A stretch of DNA of 64,000 nucleotides from Primulina eburnea (GCF_022965805.1 NC_133106.1:34585913-34649912); one strand, 5' to 3'; shown: positions 24,192 through 37,233, counted from the first letter of the stretch. Notes: generated by a model not told the origin, from the sequence alone. Translations and numbers: made by a program.

Positions 24192-27100
24192 ATGCTGCCG
24201 TACACCACCGTGGTAGAGGCGGAAACCACTCTGGGGAGATCGCTCACGGTGGCAGAGTCCCTATGGCTTAGCTACACCGCCTCCAAATCCGACTACTACC
24301 TGTACTGCCACAACATCATCTTTCTCTTCGTCGTTTTCTCAATCTTCCCCTTTTACTACCTATTTCTCGAGTATTTCTTCAAGAACACCATCGAACCTTT
24401 CAAAATCCAGCCCAAAGTTAAGATTTCTCTCCCCGATTCCCTAAACTGCTACAAATCCGTCATGCGTATGTTCTTCATTGTTGTGGGTCCTCTTCAACTC
24501 GTTTCATATCCTACCATTAAGGTATGTCTTTTTTAATATATAATTTAAGAAATGCAAACCATTCTTCCGCCGCCTTGTCAATTTCTTGTTGGGACAAGGG
24601 ATTGTTTATTTAGTGAAATGCCAAATCATTAAAAATTCGCGGATGTGAGTATTTAAAATTATGGGTTTTGTTTAATGTACGGTTTGATGCTGGCTTTGTT
24701 ATTATTTTTGTATGTTTTGATTAAAGTTGCAATATTTTTGCATCCCAAGAATGTAAGCATAGCAGTTCTTGGGTCAAGAAATTTATTTTGATTCTTAGTT
24801 ATCTTCTTCTATTGAATGCAGATGATTGGGATAAGAACAAGCTTGCCATTGCCTTCTTTGTGGGAAATTGCACTACAATTGGTGGTATATTTTATCGTCG
24901 AGGACTACGCAAACTATTGGGTCCATAGACTTCTGCATTCCAAATGGGGGTATGATAAGATTCACAAGGTGCACCATGAGTACACTGCTCCAATTGGGTT
25001 TGCGGCGCCGTATGCTCATTGGGCTGAGATTTTGATCCTCGGAATTCCCTCTTTTCTAGGACCTGCCATGGTCCCAGGTCATATTATTACCTTCTGGTTA
25101 TGGATTGCTTTGAGGCAGATAGAGGCCATTGAGACTCACAGTGGGTAAGGCACTTTGCATGCTTGATGCTCATGCTTTAGCGTGAAACCTTTGGGCCTTT
25201 GCTCGATTAAGCGTTGTTTTTATCTACTTTCTTTGGTTAATTTGACCAAATGATGTCTAAACAGTGTTTTTTTTGCACTCTTTAGATTTGTTTACTGTTC
25301 TGGATTTGAATTTATCCACTGGAAAGTGAACGGGCTTGTGGGATGGGCGGATGAGGTCAATAATAGTGGATTAACTTTGTGAGCGAGGAAAAGGATTAAA
25401 AAGGGTTTTTTCCTCTCTCTCTCTGCACTTAATGTTTGGTGTTCCTTTTCTTGTCTGTGCTCTGCACTTCCCCTTTTTCTTAATTGGGTAGTTGATTTGC
25501 CAACAGAATCATTTGATAATTTTTAGGCTTAACTGCTCCAACTTTTTGTCAAAGAACACCCGCACATATTTGCCCTGACTCAAAACCAAGATACATGTTT
25601 TGGCACATCCGCAGCTATATCACTGGGTAGTTTGATTGGCCTCTACTCCAACTTGGTTCATAATTTCCCTGTATTCCATTTTATTGGATTTTTTTTATTT
25701 GTTAAGACAACAGGCATTACGGTAGCAAGGCATCTCTATTTTGTGCATCAACTTGAGTCAATAGATTGTGCGAGTTTTTCAATAGACATGCGGCATACAA
25801 TGATCCACTGATTACCAATTTTCTATCAAATCGTGTGAGAAGTTAGTGTACGGGTTGGACTTAGAGTGCTCATTTATATTAAAAAAGTCATATCATGTTA
25901 TTCCTTAAAATTTTTCATCAAATGGTAATTTTTATGGGTGGATATCTTAGATCAGCGATTGTTGTTTGGATATGTAATTGGATCATAGCATATCAACCTT
26001 TACCTTATGTAAATTGAAATTATGTATTCATGGGCAGATAATGGCAAATAAGGCAATGCAAGTAGGGTCTATTTTTAATGATTTAAAATAAGGAATTCGG
26101 AAAAGAGGCATAACACTTCATGCAATCATTATTTTTTTATTTGAGCTATAGTGTCATGATGTTAGCTTTGAAAGTGCACCAATTAAAGCCATAAATCAAT
26201 CAACTCTGTTGGAGAAGGTGGAAATGGAACTGTAGATGAAATGGACAGAAGACATTCTTGAAATAATAAAAAGGTGAAACTGATTTAAGACTAGCAAAAA
26301 AGTGAGGTTGGTTCAGTTTACTGCATAAGCTGATGTTGGTATTTGGAATGTGCTTATCATAGAATGTTTGTTGGAAGCAGTTAAAGGATCAGTTTCGATT
26401 TTGTTTGATATTATAATCGAGTTAGAGTGTACTGTGACAACTATTTATACTTATTAATGAAGATTAATACGAGAATGAAAGAATTATTTGGGCCAAAATA
26501 TAATCAATGAGGAATTTACAATCATCCACTAGCTAAAATGTACAGAAATCTAGCTACAATTTTCAAACCTGTTTTCCACATGCATGAAGTAATATCGACA
26601 TCAACAGCAATATCAAGATACCGAAGCAGCAGGAAAATGCGTTTTGATTATCAGAGTCCATTAAACTTGTTATTAAATAGTGTGTCCTGCGTATCGTGGT
26701 ACCTCTCCAGGTCCGTGTTAGGTTCTCTTTTCTTAGGTCTTTTTTATTTTGTCCTGATATCGTGTAAAACATGGATGACTTAGTTTGCAATTGTCTGTGC
26801 TTAAAAGTATTCTGCCATCTGATTATGATTTTATATCCTGAAAACTTCGAACTTCACATATTTAAGCTGTCAAACCATTATTCAACCCCATTAATGTTGT
26901 GCACAGAATCCAAAATGTTTGAAGTTTAAAAACTCTTGTCGAACACAGTTCAGTTTGTATAATGTTTGATGGTTTATTCTTCGTAATGACTCTGATTGTT
27001 GCAAATTTTACATTTGTAAATAAAATACTTCTTTGAGGAGCAAAGCTTGTAGTTCAATGAAGAAAAGAACGACCATCCATGTATCTGAGATGACATTAAT

Positions 27101-27730
27101 TTCGATATTTGTTGCATTTGCTCACGGATAAGCAATATGTTTCCTCTGCCTGCTTTGTCCCTGAATACATTTTAATCCATTGTTGACAAGAAGTGATATA
27201 GATTCCATTCTGATTAATATGTTTGTGACAATAATTCAGGTACGACTTCCCTTGGACTCCAACAAAATATATTCCTTTTTATGGTGGTGCGGATTACCAC
27301 GATTACCATCATTATGTCGGCGGGCAAAGCCAGAGTAATTTTGCATCAGTGTTTACGTATTGTGATTACATTTATGGCACTGACAAGGTGATTATTTGAA
27401 TAATTTGTCATTGTTATTACAAGATTATTTTGGGTTCCAAATGTAGTCATTTATGAAGGTCTATTTTTTGTTTTAAAAAAAATCTCAGGGATACCGTTAT
27501 CAAAAGAAAGTCCTCCAGCAGGTAAATAACCTTAGCATGTTTTGATCATGTTTCTTTCACCTCTTAAGCCTTCTTCTTGCCAAACAAGACAGTAGTCGAC
27601 ACACAATTCAGTAGATTTTTGTAAAGAAAATTTACTTTCGGTCTTGCAGTTAAGGGAAGGACTGAAAAGCAACAGCATGAAGAACGGAAATTTGCAGGAC
27701 CAATCAGCTCAAGCTAGTAAACTCGATTAA
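24192..27730 (+). CDS. SMO1: Sterol C-4 methyl oxidase, SMO1 type
   Basis: Five exons: 24192-24521, 24822-25144, 27240-27387, 27489-27521 and 27650-27730. All junctions are in phase and give 304 residues. The three histidine boxes of the fatty acid hydroxylase/SMO superfamily are complete: HRLLH at 145-149, HKVHH at 158-162 and HDYHH at 238-242. They hold the di-iron centre. Hydrophobic segments at about 40-60, 90-105 and 185-205 place it in the ER membrane. SMO1 enzymes oxidise the first C-4 methyl of 24-methylenecycloartanol in phytosterol synthesis, together with a decarboxylating dehydrogenase and a ketoreductase. The sequence matches SMO1, not SMO2, in LQLVSYP and the GGQSQSNFASVFTYCDYIYGTDKG region. 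Intron 2 is expanded to 2.1 kb. The start is the first ATG and aligns with the family. Confidence 0.95.
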
Positions 27731-29689
27731 GTGTGGTTTCAAAAACTGGCTGAAAGTTTATCTCGAAGTGTTGGAGATGTTTTAGTCTTGTGGGAAGGTT
27801 AAAATGTTGCTGTTTGGGACTATAACTGTATTAGTTGAGAGGGGAATTTGTGTTCAAACAAAATTTTCTAAACGAATCCAATCTGTTGTCATTGTTAATT
27901 CTGCAGGCACTTTGGTTGATTCGTACTTCTGTTTTTCTAGTCCAAGTATGACTATTTATGCATTGTTCCATAGTATGTCCGACTGTGTCAACTGGCGAGT
28001 TTTTAAAATACTATTTAATTGTGTCTTAAAAGTTGTCTGTCTTGAACGCTAGTGACAGCAGATTTATGTCAAATGTTGCAGTAAAAATTACATCAAAATG
28101 TTCTGAAAAAAATATCTCCTAAAAAATTGAGTTAAAGTTACGATTGTTTCTCTCATACAATCTGCCAAAATGTTCAAGGCCCAAACCCATTCCAAGCTTC
28201 AATATATTATAAGAGAATACCATTTAAAAAAATAATAAAAATCCAAATTATGGTCAAATTATCGATTCTATTTATGTGCTTTCAAAAGGATCACCTCCAT
28301 TCCTATTTATTGACTACTTTATCAACCTTTCATTTTTCTACGAGGCCATACTCCAATGTTATTCACTCCGATTGAGCTTTTTTTATTATTATTATTTTAT
28401 ATAAAACATTTCATAAACTGACTCAGATGATTTGTGATGCAAATTTTTTTTGTCAACTTGTAATCAACAAGCTTGACCAAAATATACCCCCAAAGAATTG
28501 GATACTCGATCAGTGTACTATAAAAACTCGAACTCGAACTCGAACTCCAACTCGATTAAGATGCTCAATGGAATCATATTTGCGAAACTCCAAGAATGAA
28601 TTTCCGATTTATATGAACACTGAGGGTCACCAACATGCCAAAATTATTAATTTTATTCATTCTTGAATCCCTTATGTTTCCATTATTACCAAAACAATTT
28701 GCATGTATTGATTGCCTGGTTTCCATTATTACTTGAAAATGCCCATACACTACACTTACAACTTCAATCATATGCCATAGTTATTATAACTATTGAGTAC
28801 ATAAGTACAATATATGGGCATGTATTATAATTGAAAAGGGCTTTGCTTTCCCATGCTGCAGCTGCACAATTATTTGTACTCTTTTTATTATGCTAAATAA
28901 TACATATTAAATTTTATTGTGGGGAGATGGCGTTTTAGTTATTTAAATTTGGGGTAAAAATATATGTTGAAAGTTTTAACAAGAAATAAAATATTTATAT
29001 ATATCACTTGGGGTTTTTGTACTTCATATTATGGAGTATAAAAGTCACCCACTCTTAGAAATACAACCCACAGATTTGTATCCTTGAATTGTATAATTTC
29101 GTCAAGGTGGTTTCAAAAGTTATTTAACAATTTGTCATTATTTCTTAGGCCTTTAGGTTTCTTTTTCTAAGCATCTTAGGGAGAATTATTGTCGTCTATA
29201 TATGCTCTCTGTACCCATTAATTCCATACATATCGTATCATTGCATCTACCAATCCGGCTCTATTGTCTCTGTTTTTAGCCATGTTAATTTGTTTATTCT
29301 TTCTTCAAAAATAAGTGTTACAACATATGATTATTACTTATACATGTAGTTTTGATATATTGTAAATTTATTATGTCCAGCAATGAGATGACACTCATCT
29401 TTTGGATATTTTGGAAAGATTTCGTCACATTCAATAAATGAGTCTCATATCACGACAATAACAAAGTGTGTGCAATATCTTATCTTGTATTTAAGAGCAT
29501 GATTGAATATTTGAAATATGAAAATTAACTTATTAAAATGATGAGTGCATCAAACTGGAAAAATAGGTAAAAGAAACTTTTAGCATCTAGGAAAAAGTTA
29601 TCAAACACCCATGATTGTAAAGGATTTAAATATATATACTTAAAATTAAAGGGGAAAAAAAAGAGATCATGTGGACTAGAATTTACTAT
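27731..29689. other. 3' flank of SMO1 and AT-rich intergenic DNA
   Basis: Includes the SMO1 3' UTR near the start. No gene recognised. A short ACTCGA tandem run lies at about 28526-28555. Confidence 0.5.
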
Positions 29690-30548
29690 GGCTATGTTTG
29701 GTAGATAAGATTAGCCCATGATAAGTTAACAATCATCATATATCCAATGTTTGGTTGGTTTTTTGATCAAATATATGGGCCCGTGAAATAAGAAAAAGCT
29801 CACACTATAGCTATAATTTGTTGGACAAACAATACTGATAATTTAGGTGTGATAATTTATCCCATTTATTGATTAAAATAAATTTTACCATAATACCCTT
29901 TCTCTCTCCTTCATCACCAACAATACTGATAATTGGACTCAGATGCCATGCTAATGTATTTGCGTCTCAAATCGAACAGCTCCTGTTCCCTTTAATTTAT
30001 ATTTTCAGACTGATGTTATTTCCAAACTAAAAACGGCTAATCTAAATAATTTTTTCAAGGATTTCGATTATATTTTCTAATAAATATATTTACATTAATT
30101 TTAATAAATATAAATTATAATTATAAATATTTAATCATTTATCAAATTATTTTAAGAATATTTATAATTATTTTAAAAAACAATAATATCGTAATTATTA
30201 CTAAATTATATTTAACATTCACGTTCAAAATATTATTGCTATTTTAATTATTAAAGTAAATTCATATTTACAAATTTATTTCTAATAAATATATTTAAAT
30301 TAATTTTAATAAATGTAAATTATAATTATAAATATTTAATTATCTATCCAATTATTTTAAGAATATATAATTAACACTTGGGGCATTTTGATCATTGTAA
30401 CAAAATTTACAAAATTAATACATCATTTTAAAATCATACCAAACACCATGTTATTTATCCAAGCATACTATTAATCCATATATCTTATTTTTTAATCACT
30501 CTAATTACTAATCATTTACTTATCCTATCACACGTACCAAACATAGCC
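29690..30548. mobile_element. PIF/Harbinger-like MITE with perfect ends
   Basis: An 859-bp element with perfect 14-bp terminal inverted repeats, GGCTATGTTTGGTA and TACCAAACATAGCC. It is flanked by TAT at 29687-29689 and 30549-30551. The inside is AT-rich with internal direct repeats (TTCTAATAAATATATTTA at two sites) and no open frame. Ends resemble those of the MITE at 12408-13154. Confidence 0.8.
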
Positions 30549-30551
30549 TAT

Positions 30552-30760
30552 AAGAATTAATTACTTTAATCAGTCAAGACATGATTTAATACACTACCGA
30601 CATGGAATTTTTTTTAAATAAGAATTAATTACTTTAATAAGAATTAATTACTTTAATCAGTCAAGACATGATTAATTACTATATAATTACTTTAATAGAT
30701 TAAAAATCAACAAGAGACCAACATGACCATCTACCGACATGGAATTTTTTTAAAAAAATT
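30552..30760. repeat. Local direct repeats
   Basis: AAGAATTAATTACTTTAAT with CAGTCAAGACATGATT occurs near 30552 and again near 30637, with a shorter copy between. CTACCGACATGGAATTTTTT is repeated at about 30595 and 30732. Probably a local duplication. Confidence 0.6.
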
Positions 30761-32295
30761 AAAATATGATTTAATTAATATTTCAAATAAAAAGTATGAG
30801 AAAACAACAACAAAAATCTTTGATATCGACGCAAAATAAAATACACTACTTTTTATAGTGTCCGTAATATTGGACTTTACAGGATGAGATGAATGGTGTA
30901 TGCTTTGTTCCGATGGTAACCATTCCTAGCTAATTAGAATTTTTATGTGAATGGGACAATCATGTGATTATTAATTGATTTTATTTGTCAATATAACACT
31001 GAAATCAATTTATATATATAGTCTTCCTACGTACTTTAACTAATTACATGAAAATATAAATTAGCGATATGAAAAAAAAATACAATATTTTTGTATTCCT
31101 TTTTAATTTGGTTAAAATTAAATGATCAATTAATAAGTTGCTGATATTCAACGATGTAAATATATACTGATCGGACATGTATTACCCATCGGACTAGTAC
31201 TCAAAAGGGTACTTTGTACACTAAATCTCCACAATTCTTGTTACTGGGGAACAAATACTATTTATGCCTATTTTCCCAGAAAAAAAAGTCTGGAAATTTT
31301 ATTTGAAATTTCTGAAATTCGTACTCTTTGAGTCTAAACTAAACCACATCAAAATATCACTATTAAAACATGTATTGATTAATCATTAATTTGTGTATCA
31401 CGTTATAAAACATAGCCAGATTTTCGGACTTGGGCGACAAAATTTAAGAAGCTACATATAATGTTCATAAATTTCAAAAATGAGGGTATTTACTTTGATA
31501 GTTAAAAGTATATATTTTCAAAAAGGCAGCCTTACCAAAAAAGGGAGAGAGAAAAATTCGTTAACAAATTACCTTTACTTGAGCAATTTAAATGTAAATA
31601 AATCCGAGTAAAAAAAATCCGGCAATTGTTTATCGTAGGTATATAAAATTTGAATCATATTAGAAAAATGAAATTCTAACATATTTTTCCAAGTATAATC
31701 CAAGGAACATCTAAAGAAATACGAGATGTTATAGCTGATTGTGAGATATTTTTTTTTAATCTCGATCAACTATTTAATTAAAAAAAATTTATCTCCCCGC
31801 GCGAAGGGAGAGTGTTACAGAAAATTTCTTTTCAATTTCAAGGAAAAATGGTGAAAGAGTGGAGCCATGAGGGGATTTTGGTATTGAATGGAAAGTAGAT
31901 TTGGTGGAGCATTGTTTTTTATGGCCACTTTTATCTTCTTTTGTTTTGGTCAACACTGCTCTGTACTAGGACTAGAAAATTATTACAAACGAAACCGCTG
32001 AGATCCATCGTATTTCCTAGGTTGCCCATTTGTCTTTGGACTGGGCAATAAAAAAAAATTATATATATATATGTATGTATATATATATATATATGTATGT
32101 ATGTGTGTGTGAAACGTGAAGAGAAAGTTAATTTATTAAATAATTGTCATCAGAGGAACGATTATAATAATAATAATAGTAATAAATAAATAAAATACTT
32201 TGTAGTCAATACGTGTCATTTTGTATAAAATCAAATTTACGCTATAGTTTTAGATACCTAATACATATTGACAAGTCTGATTATTTATAATAAGA
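30761..32295. other. AT-rich intergenic DNA
   Basis: No gene recognised. A TA/TGTA microsatellite lies at about 32056-32111. Confidence 0.5.
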
Positions 32296-32946
32296 TTAAG
32301 TTTGGTTGGAGGATAAAATAATAAAGAGTGGGTCTCATGTGAGACCGTCTCACATATCATAATATGTGAGACGGGTCGGTCCTACCTATATTCACAATAA
32401 AAATTAGTACTCTTAGCATAAAAAGTAATACTTTTTCATGGATGACCCAAATAAGAGATCCGTCTCACAAATACGACCCGTAAGACCGTCTCACACAAGT
32501 TTTTGTCAATAATAAAATGATTAAGAGAGAAATGATAAAAAGAATGATTGAAGTAGATAATGATAAAATAATATTATGTTTGGTATGATTATTAAAAATG
32601 AGATAATTAAGAATCTTTTGATAAATTGACAAAATTGCTCTTCCATTTTTGCGGCAGTCGGCTGTCGGAGGTGGTCGGCCAGCGCCGGGAGGCGCCGTCC
32701 GGCGGTCGGTGGAGGGAAGTGTACGTGAATTTGGATTTAGGAGAAGGGTAAAATTAGAAAAATAAGATGAATTAAGAGTGAGATAAATAATCCTAGGGGG
32801 TGAGGAGTGATTGTTGTAACCCACCTAATATAACATAATCATTCGTAGGAGTGATTAACTTGATTAAATAAAAAATGTACTAAACATGAGATTAGATGGA
32901 TTAAAAAAAATAAACCCATCTAATCAAAACAACCAAACGCAGCTTA
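32296..32946. mobile_element. PIF/Harbinger-like MITE carrying a nested repeat
   Basis: The left end is TTAAGTTTGGTTGG and the right end CAACCAAACGCAGCTTA; the shared terminal core is GTTTGGTTG next to TTA. The middle includes a GC-rich block (32650-32715) like that of the element at 12408-13154 (AATTGC-CTTCC then GCGGC-rich). A dispersed GTGAGAC repeat is inserted at 32334-32507. Confidence 0.55.
32334..32507. repeat. Dispersed short repeat with GTGAGAC/GTCTCAC termini (copy 3, nested)
   Basis: The best-preserved copy here. It opens CATGTGAGACCGTCTCAC and closes AAGACCGTCTCACACAAG, with the shared core CTCTTAGCATAAAAAGTAATA and GACCCAAATAAGAGATCCG. It sits inside the MITE at 32296-32946. 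Confidence 0.8.
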
Positions 32947-34749
32947 AAAGAAATATATCTTATTAAAAAGGTGATATAGACTTGTTATTAAGTATCAATC
33001 GATATTGTTCCTTACACATTTGAAAATTGATATAAGAAAAAAATGTTAGGTACGTACATATGTAAAAAGTTTCCAAGAAATTCAATGTTGGAGAAAAAAC
33101 AAACAGCAAAAGGACTCTACCGACCCCACCAGACCCCAACAAAAAGTAGAAAAAAGAAAAAGCCCTTGAAATAAAATAATGGTGTATCAAACAAAACCTC
33201 TCCATCAAATACAGTGAGTTTATTTTAAAAACAATACGGTATTTGTTGATTAGTAGTTGTTTAATACGTAGCTACATTAATTCTGTACGTCGTGTATGTT
33301 TTTTTTGTTAAACGGTCTTATGACTTTATATCTATGAGCATAAATATGGGAACATCAAATATGTATTTACATTAAAAATTAATATTTTTAATGTAAATAG
33401 GTCAATGTTATTTCAACAAAAAAGAGTTTTTAAAAACAGAACGACATCATCTCTATTTGGTTAATTTTCAATTAAGAAATTTTCGATAATATTAATATTA
33501 TCTTATTTATTCAGTTCGTTCATAATGATAGATTGATGAAATTTTTATCATTGTTGTCATTTGTTGATGAAATTTGATTCATTATTATTATTTTGCTTTT
33601 GTCGTGCACGTCCATAAAATGACAACATAAGTAACTGATTCATAAATTGTCTTAAAAATTTCAGGAGACTTTGCATTTCTTTAAAAAACCATGGATTGTC
33701 TTATCAAATATAAACAAAGTAGAAGAAAATCTATAAAAATTAGAATTTGTTGGGTATAATTCAGAACAAAATATAAACATAATGAAAGTTTTCGAACAAA
33801 AGAAAATCATAATGCTTGTATTCGATTACCTAAATCACTAGTTAGTGAGAGATCATACTAAATAAGACGATGAAAAAATATAATATAATAAATATTATTC
33901 TAAATATGTATTGAATATAATTTGGTTACAAATATATTCAGTAAATTATTTGCATAAAAATTAATTCATTTATAATTTGCACTTTATTTGGGGAATCCCA
34001 GCTCACCTTCCATTTCTCAAATTTTGTATTTGGTCGCTTTTTCAACGACGTACCATCGTGTTCTTTATAAAATTGTGTACAAATCTGTCGTCATTAATAT
34101 GTCAATTATTATAATAATTTGTTTCTGGTTTTTTTTTTATTATTATAAATATGTATTTATCAATCCTGAAGATAATTAATTGTACATATCGTTTTTCTTT
34201 TAATCACATATAATTTTTTTTGAATTAAATATAGGTGTGATGTTGAAATTTAAATGATTCAATATATATTTGTTCATATAATTAATAGATAAATGAATTC
34301 ATTGCTGTTTTTATTTGTTCAAAGGTATATAAATATTTTGTTTGGGGATAAACTAAATTTAAACTTTTTTTTTTCTATTTATAAAGTTTTCCACTTGAAT
34401 GAAATAGAAAAATGAATAAATTAATAATGCAAAGTTTGACAAATACAATGATGTCTAAAACTTCTATTCATGAATAGAGGACAAGCGCGTCTTCCATTCA
34501 TTCATATTCTTCGAAAAACTCTTGAACTCTCTCTCTCTCTACACTAACTCCATTGCTCACTCTCTATCCCTGACTCCATTATCTCTCCTGGCGGCGCCAC
34601 CTCACTCAAAGATTCGCCGCCGTGGAGTCTTCAGCCGGGGAATGCATTCATGTCACTCCATTTACCATTAAACAACCAAAAGCCGTAAAATTCTTTCAAC
34701 ATCAAAATTTTGACTTGTCGAGAATAATTAGAGGACATTGTCTTTCACC
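32947..34749. other. AT-rich intergenic DNA and 5' leader of the hAT-derived gene
   Basis: AT-rich to about 34500, then a CT-rich leader (CTCTCTCTCTCT near 34531) typical of plant 5' UTRs before the ATG at 34750. No other gene recognised. Confidence 0.5.
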
Positions 34750-37233
34750 ATGGCAGCACCAAACGCCGGCACCTCCGCCGTAGTGGAATCTTCTTCCGTC
34801 TCGTCTGACGAACTATCTGCGAAGGCGGTGCACAAGAGATACGACGGGCTGCTGATGGTACGGACGAAGGCGATCAAGGGCAAAGGTGCGTGGTACTGGG
34901 CACACCTTGAGCCGATTCTTGTGCATAATCCTGATACAGGGTTTCCCAAGGCCGTGAAGCTCAGGTGTTCCTTATGTGACGCTGTGTTCTCCGCATCTAA
35001 CCCGTCGAGAACCGCCTCCGAGCACCTGAAAAGGGGCACATGCCCGAATTTCGCTTCGTCGCCGAACCCCATTTCTTCAGCGCCTCCGTCTTCTTCTGTT
35101 TCTCTTGCTAGCTTGCCGCATGCTCCTAATATTCCTTCGTCATCCCAGCCGTCGTACAACCATAGGAAGCGTAGTTCTTCTGGAGGTAATCGAGGCGTCG
35201 GTCTCGGCGGCGGAGCGGGTAGTGGGAAGTCTGGTGGTGTATTAACGACCTTGTCCGCGCACCAAATAATTGTTCCACCATTGGCTGTTGTTGACCCATC
35301 AAGATTTACAATGGATTTAGCTTACCCACCTACTGTTCCAATTGGTAGTACCAGTGCTGTCATCGTCTCTTCTAGTGCAAGTCCCGGCGGCAGGGGCAGC
35401 GGCACAGGAACTGGCACCGGCGGCGGGTTGTACTGTCATCATCAGCAGCAGCAGTTGGTTTTGTCAGGTGGGAAAGAGGATTTGGGAGCTTTAGCTATGT
35501 TGGAAGACAGCGTGAAGCGGCTCAAGAGCCCTAAAGCATGGCGTGCACCGACGTTAAGCACGGAACAGGTTGATTCCGCAATTGATCTTCTTGTTGATTG
35601 GGTTTATGATTGTTGCGGGTCAGTTACATTTTCAAGCCTCGAGCATCCAAAATTCAAAGCATTTCTGAATCACGTAGGATTGCCTGCAGTTTCAAGGAAA
35701 GAATTAGCTGGGCCTAGATTAGATGCTAAGTACGAGGAGGCTAAGGCCGAGTCTGAGGCCAAGATTCGCGATGCCATGTTCTTTCAGATTGCATCTGATG
35801 GCTGGAAGTCAAAGGATTGTTGTAGTCACTCCAGGGAGGAGAATTTGGTGAATTTAGTAAATTTGGCTGTGAATCTTCCTAATGGAACTAGTGTGTTTAG
35901 GAGGGCAGTTTTTACGAGTGGTTACCCGGTGTCGAAATATGCAGAGGAGGTTTTGCGGGATACTATTACTGAAATCTGTGGGAACAACGTACAGCATTGT
36001 GTAGGTGTAGTTTCAGACAAGTTTAAAGCTAAGGCGTTGAGGACTTTAGAGAATCAGCATCAATGGATGGTGAATCTTTGCTGTCAATATCAAGGTTTGA
36101 ATGCACTGATTAAGGATTTTGGTAACGGGCTTCCTTTATTTAAGCATGTGACAGAAAATTGCTTGAAACTGGCAAATTTTGTTAACAACAAGTCTCAGAT
36201 TCGTCATAGTTTTCACAAATATCAGCTGCAGGAATTCAGGCAAGCCAATTTGTTGAGAGTACCACCGGGAAGTTATGAAAGATCAGATTTTAGTCTTGTA
36301 TTTGCAATGGTAGAGGACATATTGAGCTCGGCTCGGGCTCTTGAGTTGGTGTTGTTGGATGAATCATACAAGATGGTTTTAATGGAGGACCCAATTGCCA
36401 GAGAGATCGAAGAAATTATGAGGAAACCACATTTCTGGAATGAATTAGAAGCCGTGCATTCTCTAGTGAAATTAGTTAAGACCATGGCTCAAGATATCGA
36501 GACCGAAAAGCCTCGGATTGGACAATGCCTCTCCCTCTGGCAAGAGCTAAGATTAAAAGTGAAGGATTGGTGCTCTAAATTTCACATTCTTGAAGGGCCT
36601 GTCGAAAAAATAATAGAGAGAAGGTTCAAAAAAAATTATCATCCTGGCTGGGCTGCTGCCTTCATTCTTGATCCACTTTATCTGATTAGGGACACCAGTG
36701 GAAAATATTTACCACCCTTTAAATTCTTGACAACTGAACAAGAAAAGGATGTCGATAAACTCATAACACGTCTTGTATCGAGGGATGAAGCTCACATTGC
36801 ACTGATGGAGCTTATGAAGTGGAGAACAGAAGGACTCGATCCTGTTTATGCTCAAGCAGTGCAATTTAAACAAAAGGATCTCAATACTGGTAAGATGAAG
36901 ATTGCCAACCCCCAAAGCAGCAGGATTGTGTGGGAAACGCACTTGACTGAGTTCAAGTCATTAGGAAAGGTAGCAGTTCGGTTAATTTTCCTTCACGCGA
37001 CTTCGTGCGGTTTTAAATGCAGCTTGCCTTTATTGAGGTGGATTAGTACGAATTCCCATTCAAGAGTTGGAATGGACAGGGCTCAAAAGCTAGTTTTTAT
37101 TTATGCTCATTCGAAGACGGAGAAACTGGAAAATTCTGATGACGATGATAAGGAAACTGGCGGCCTTTTTACCTTGGAAAATGGTGAGGATGATGTGCTC
37201 AATGAAGTTTTTGTTGATACATCCTCTGTGTAA
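34750..37233 (+). CDS. BED-type zinc finger, hAT transposase-derived host protein
   Basis: One uninterrupted frame of 827 residues. The ATG at 34750 has an excellent context (ACCATGG). A BED-like finger near residues 45-100 has Cys73-x2-Cys and a His-x5-Cys pair (EHLKRGTC). A Ser/Gly-rich linker with poly-Gln follows. A DUF659-type region begins near residue 270, including FFQIASDGWKSK, and the C-terminal third resembles the hAT dimerisation region. It matches, from memory, the intronless Arabidopsis protein At1g12380 over the N-terminus (AWYWxHLEPILV, SASNPSRTASEHLKRGTCPNF). No terminal inverted repeats were found near the gene and the frame is intact, so I infer a domesticated transposase acting as a nuclear DNA-binding protein. 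Its targets are unknown. Confidence 0.88.
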   Translation: MAAPNAGTSAVVESSSVSSDELSAKAVHKRYDGLLMVRTKAIKGKGAWYWAHLEPILVHNPDTGFPKAVKLRCSLCDAVFSASNPSRTASEHLKRGTCPNFASSPNPISSAPPSSSVSLASLPHAPNIPSSSQPSYNHRKRSSSGGNRGVGLGGGAGSGKSGGVLTTLSAHQIIVPPLAVVDPSRFTMDLAYPPTVPIGSTSAVIVSSSASPGGRGSGTGTGTGGGLYCHHQQQQLVLSGGKEDLGALAMLEDSVKRLKSPKAWRAPTLSTEQVDSAIDLLVDWVYDCCGSVTFSSLEHPKFKAFLNHVGLPAVSRKELAGPRLDAKYEEAKAESEAKIRDAMFFQIASDGWKSKDCCSHSREENLVNLVNLAVNLPNGTSVFRRAVFTSGYPVSKYAEEVLRDTITEICGNNVQHCVGVVSDKFKAKALRTLENQHQWMVNLCCQYQGLNALIKDFGNGLPLFKHVTENCLKLANFVNNKSQIRHSFHKYQLQEFRQANLLRVPPGSYERSDFSLVFAMVEDILSSARALELVLLDESYKMVLMEDPIAREIEEIMRKPHFWNELEAVHSLVKLVKTMAQDIETEKPRIGQCLSLWQELRLKVKDWCSKFHILEGPVEKIIERRFKKNYHPGWAAAFILDPLYLIRDTSGKYLPPFKFLTTEQEKDVDKLITRLVSRDEAHIALMELMKWRTEGLDPVYAQAVQFKQKDLNTGKMKIANPQSSRIVWETHLTEFKSLGKVAVRLIFLHATSCGFKCSLPLLRWISTNSHSRVGMDRAQKLVFIYAHSKTEKLENSDDDDKETGGLFTLENGEDDVLNEVFVDTSSV

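Noticed and set aside
26538..26790. Overlapping frames of 75-81 codons on both strands
   Set aside because: They fall in SMO1 intron 2 and show no conserved features.
27804..28052. An 82-codon frame after SMO1
   Set aside because: It is probably in the SMO1 3' UTR and has no recognisable domain.
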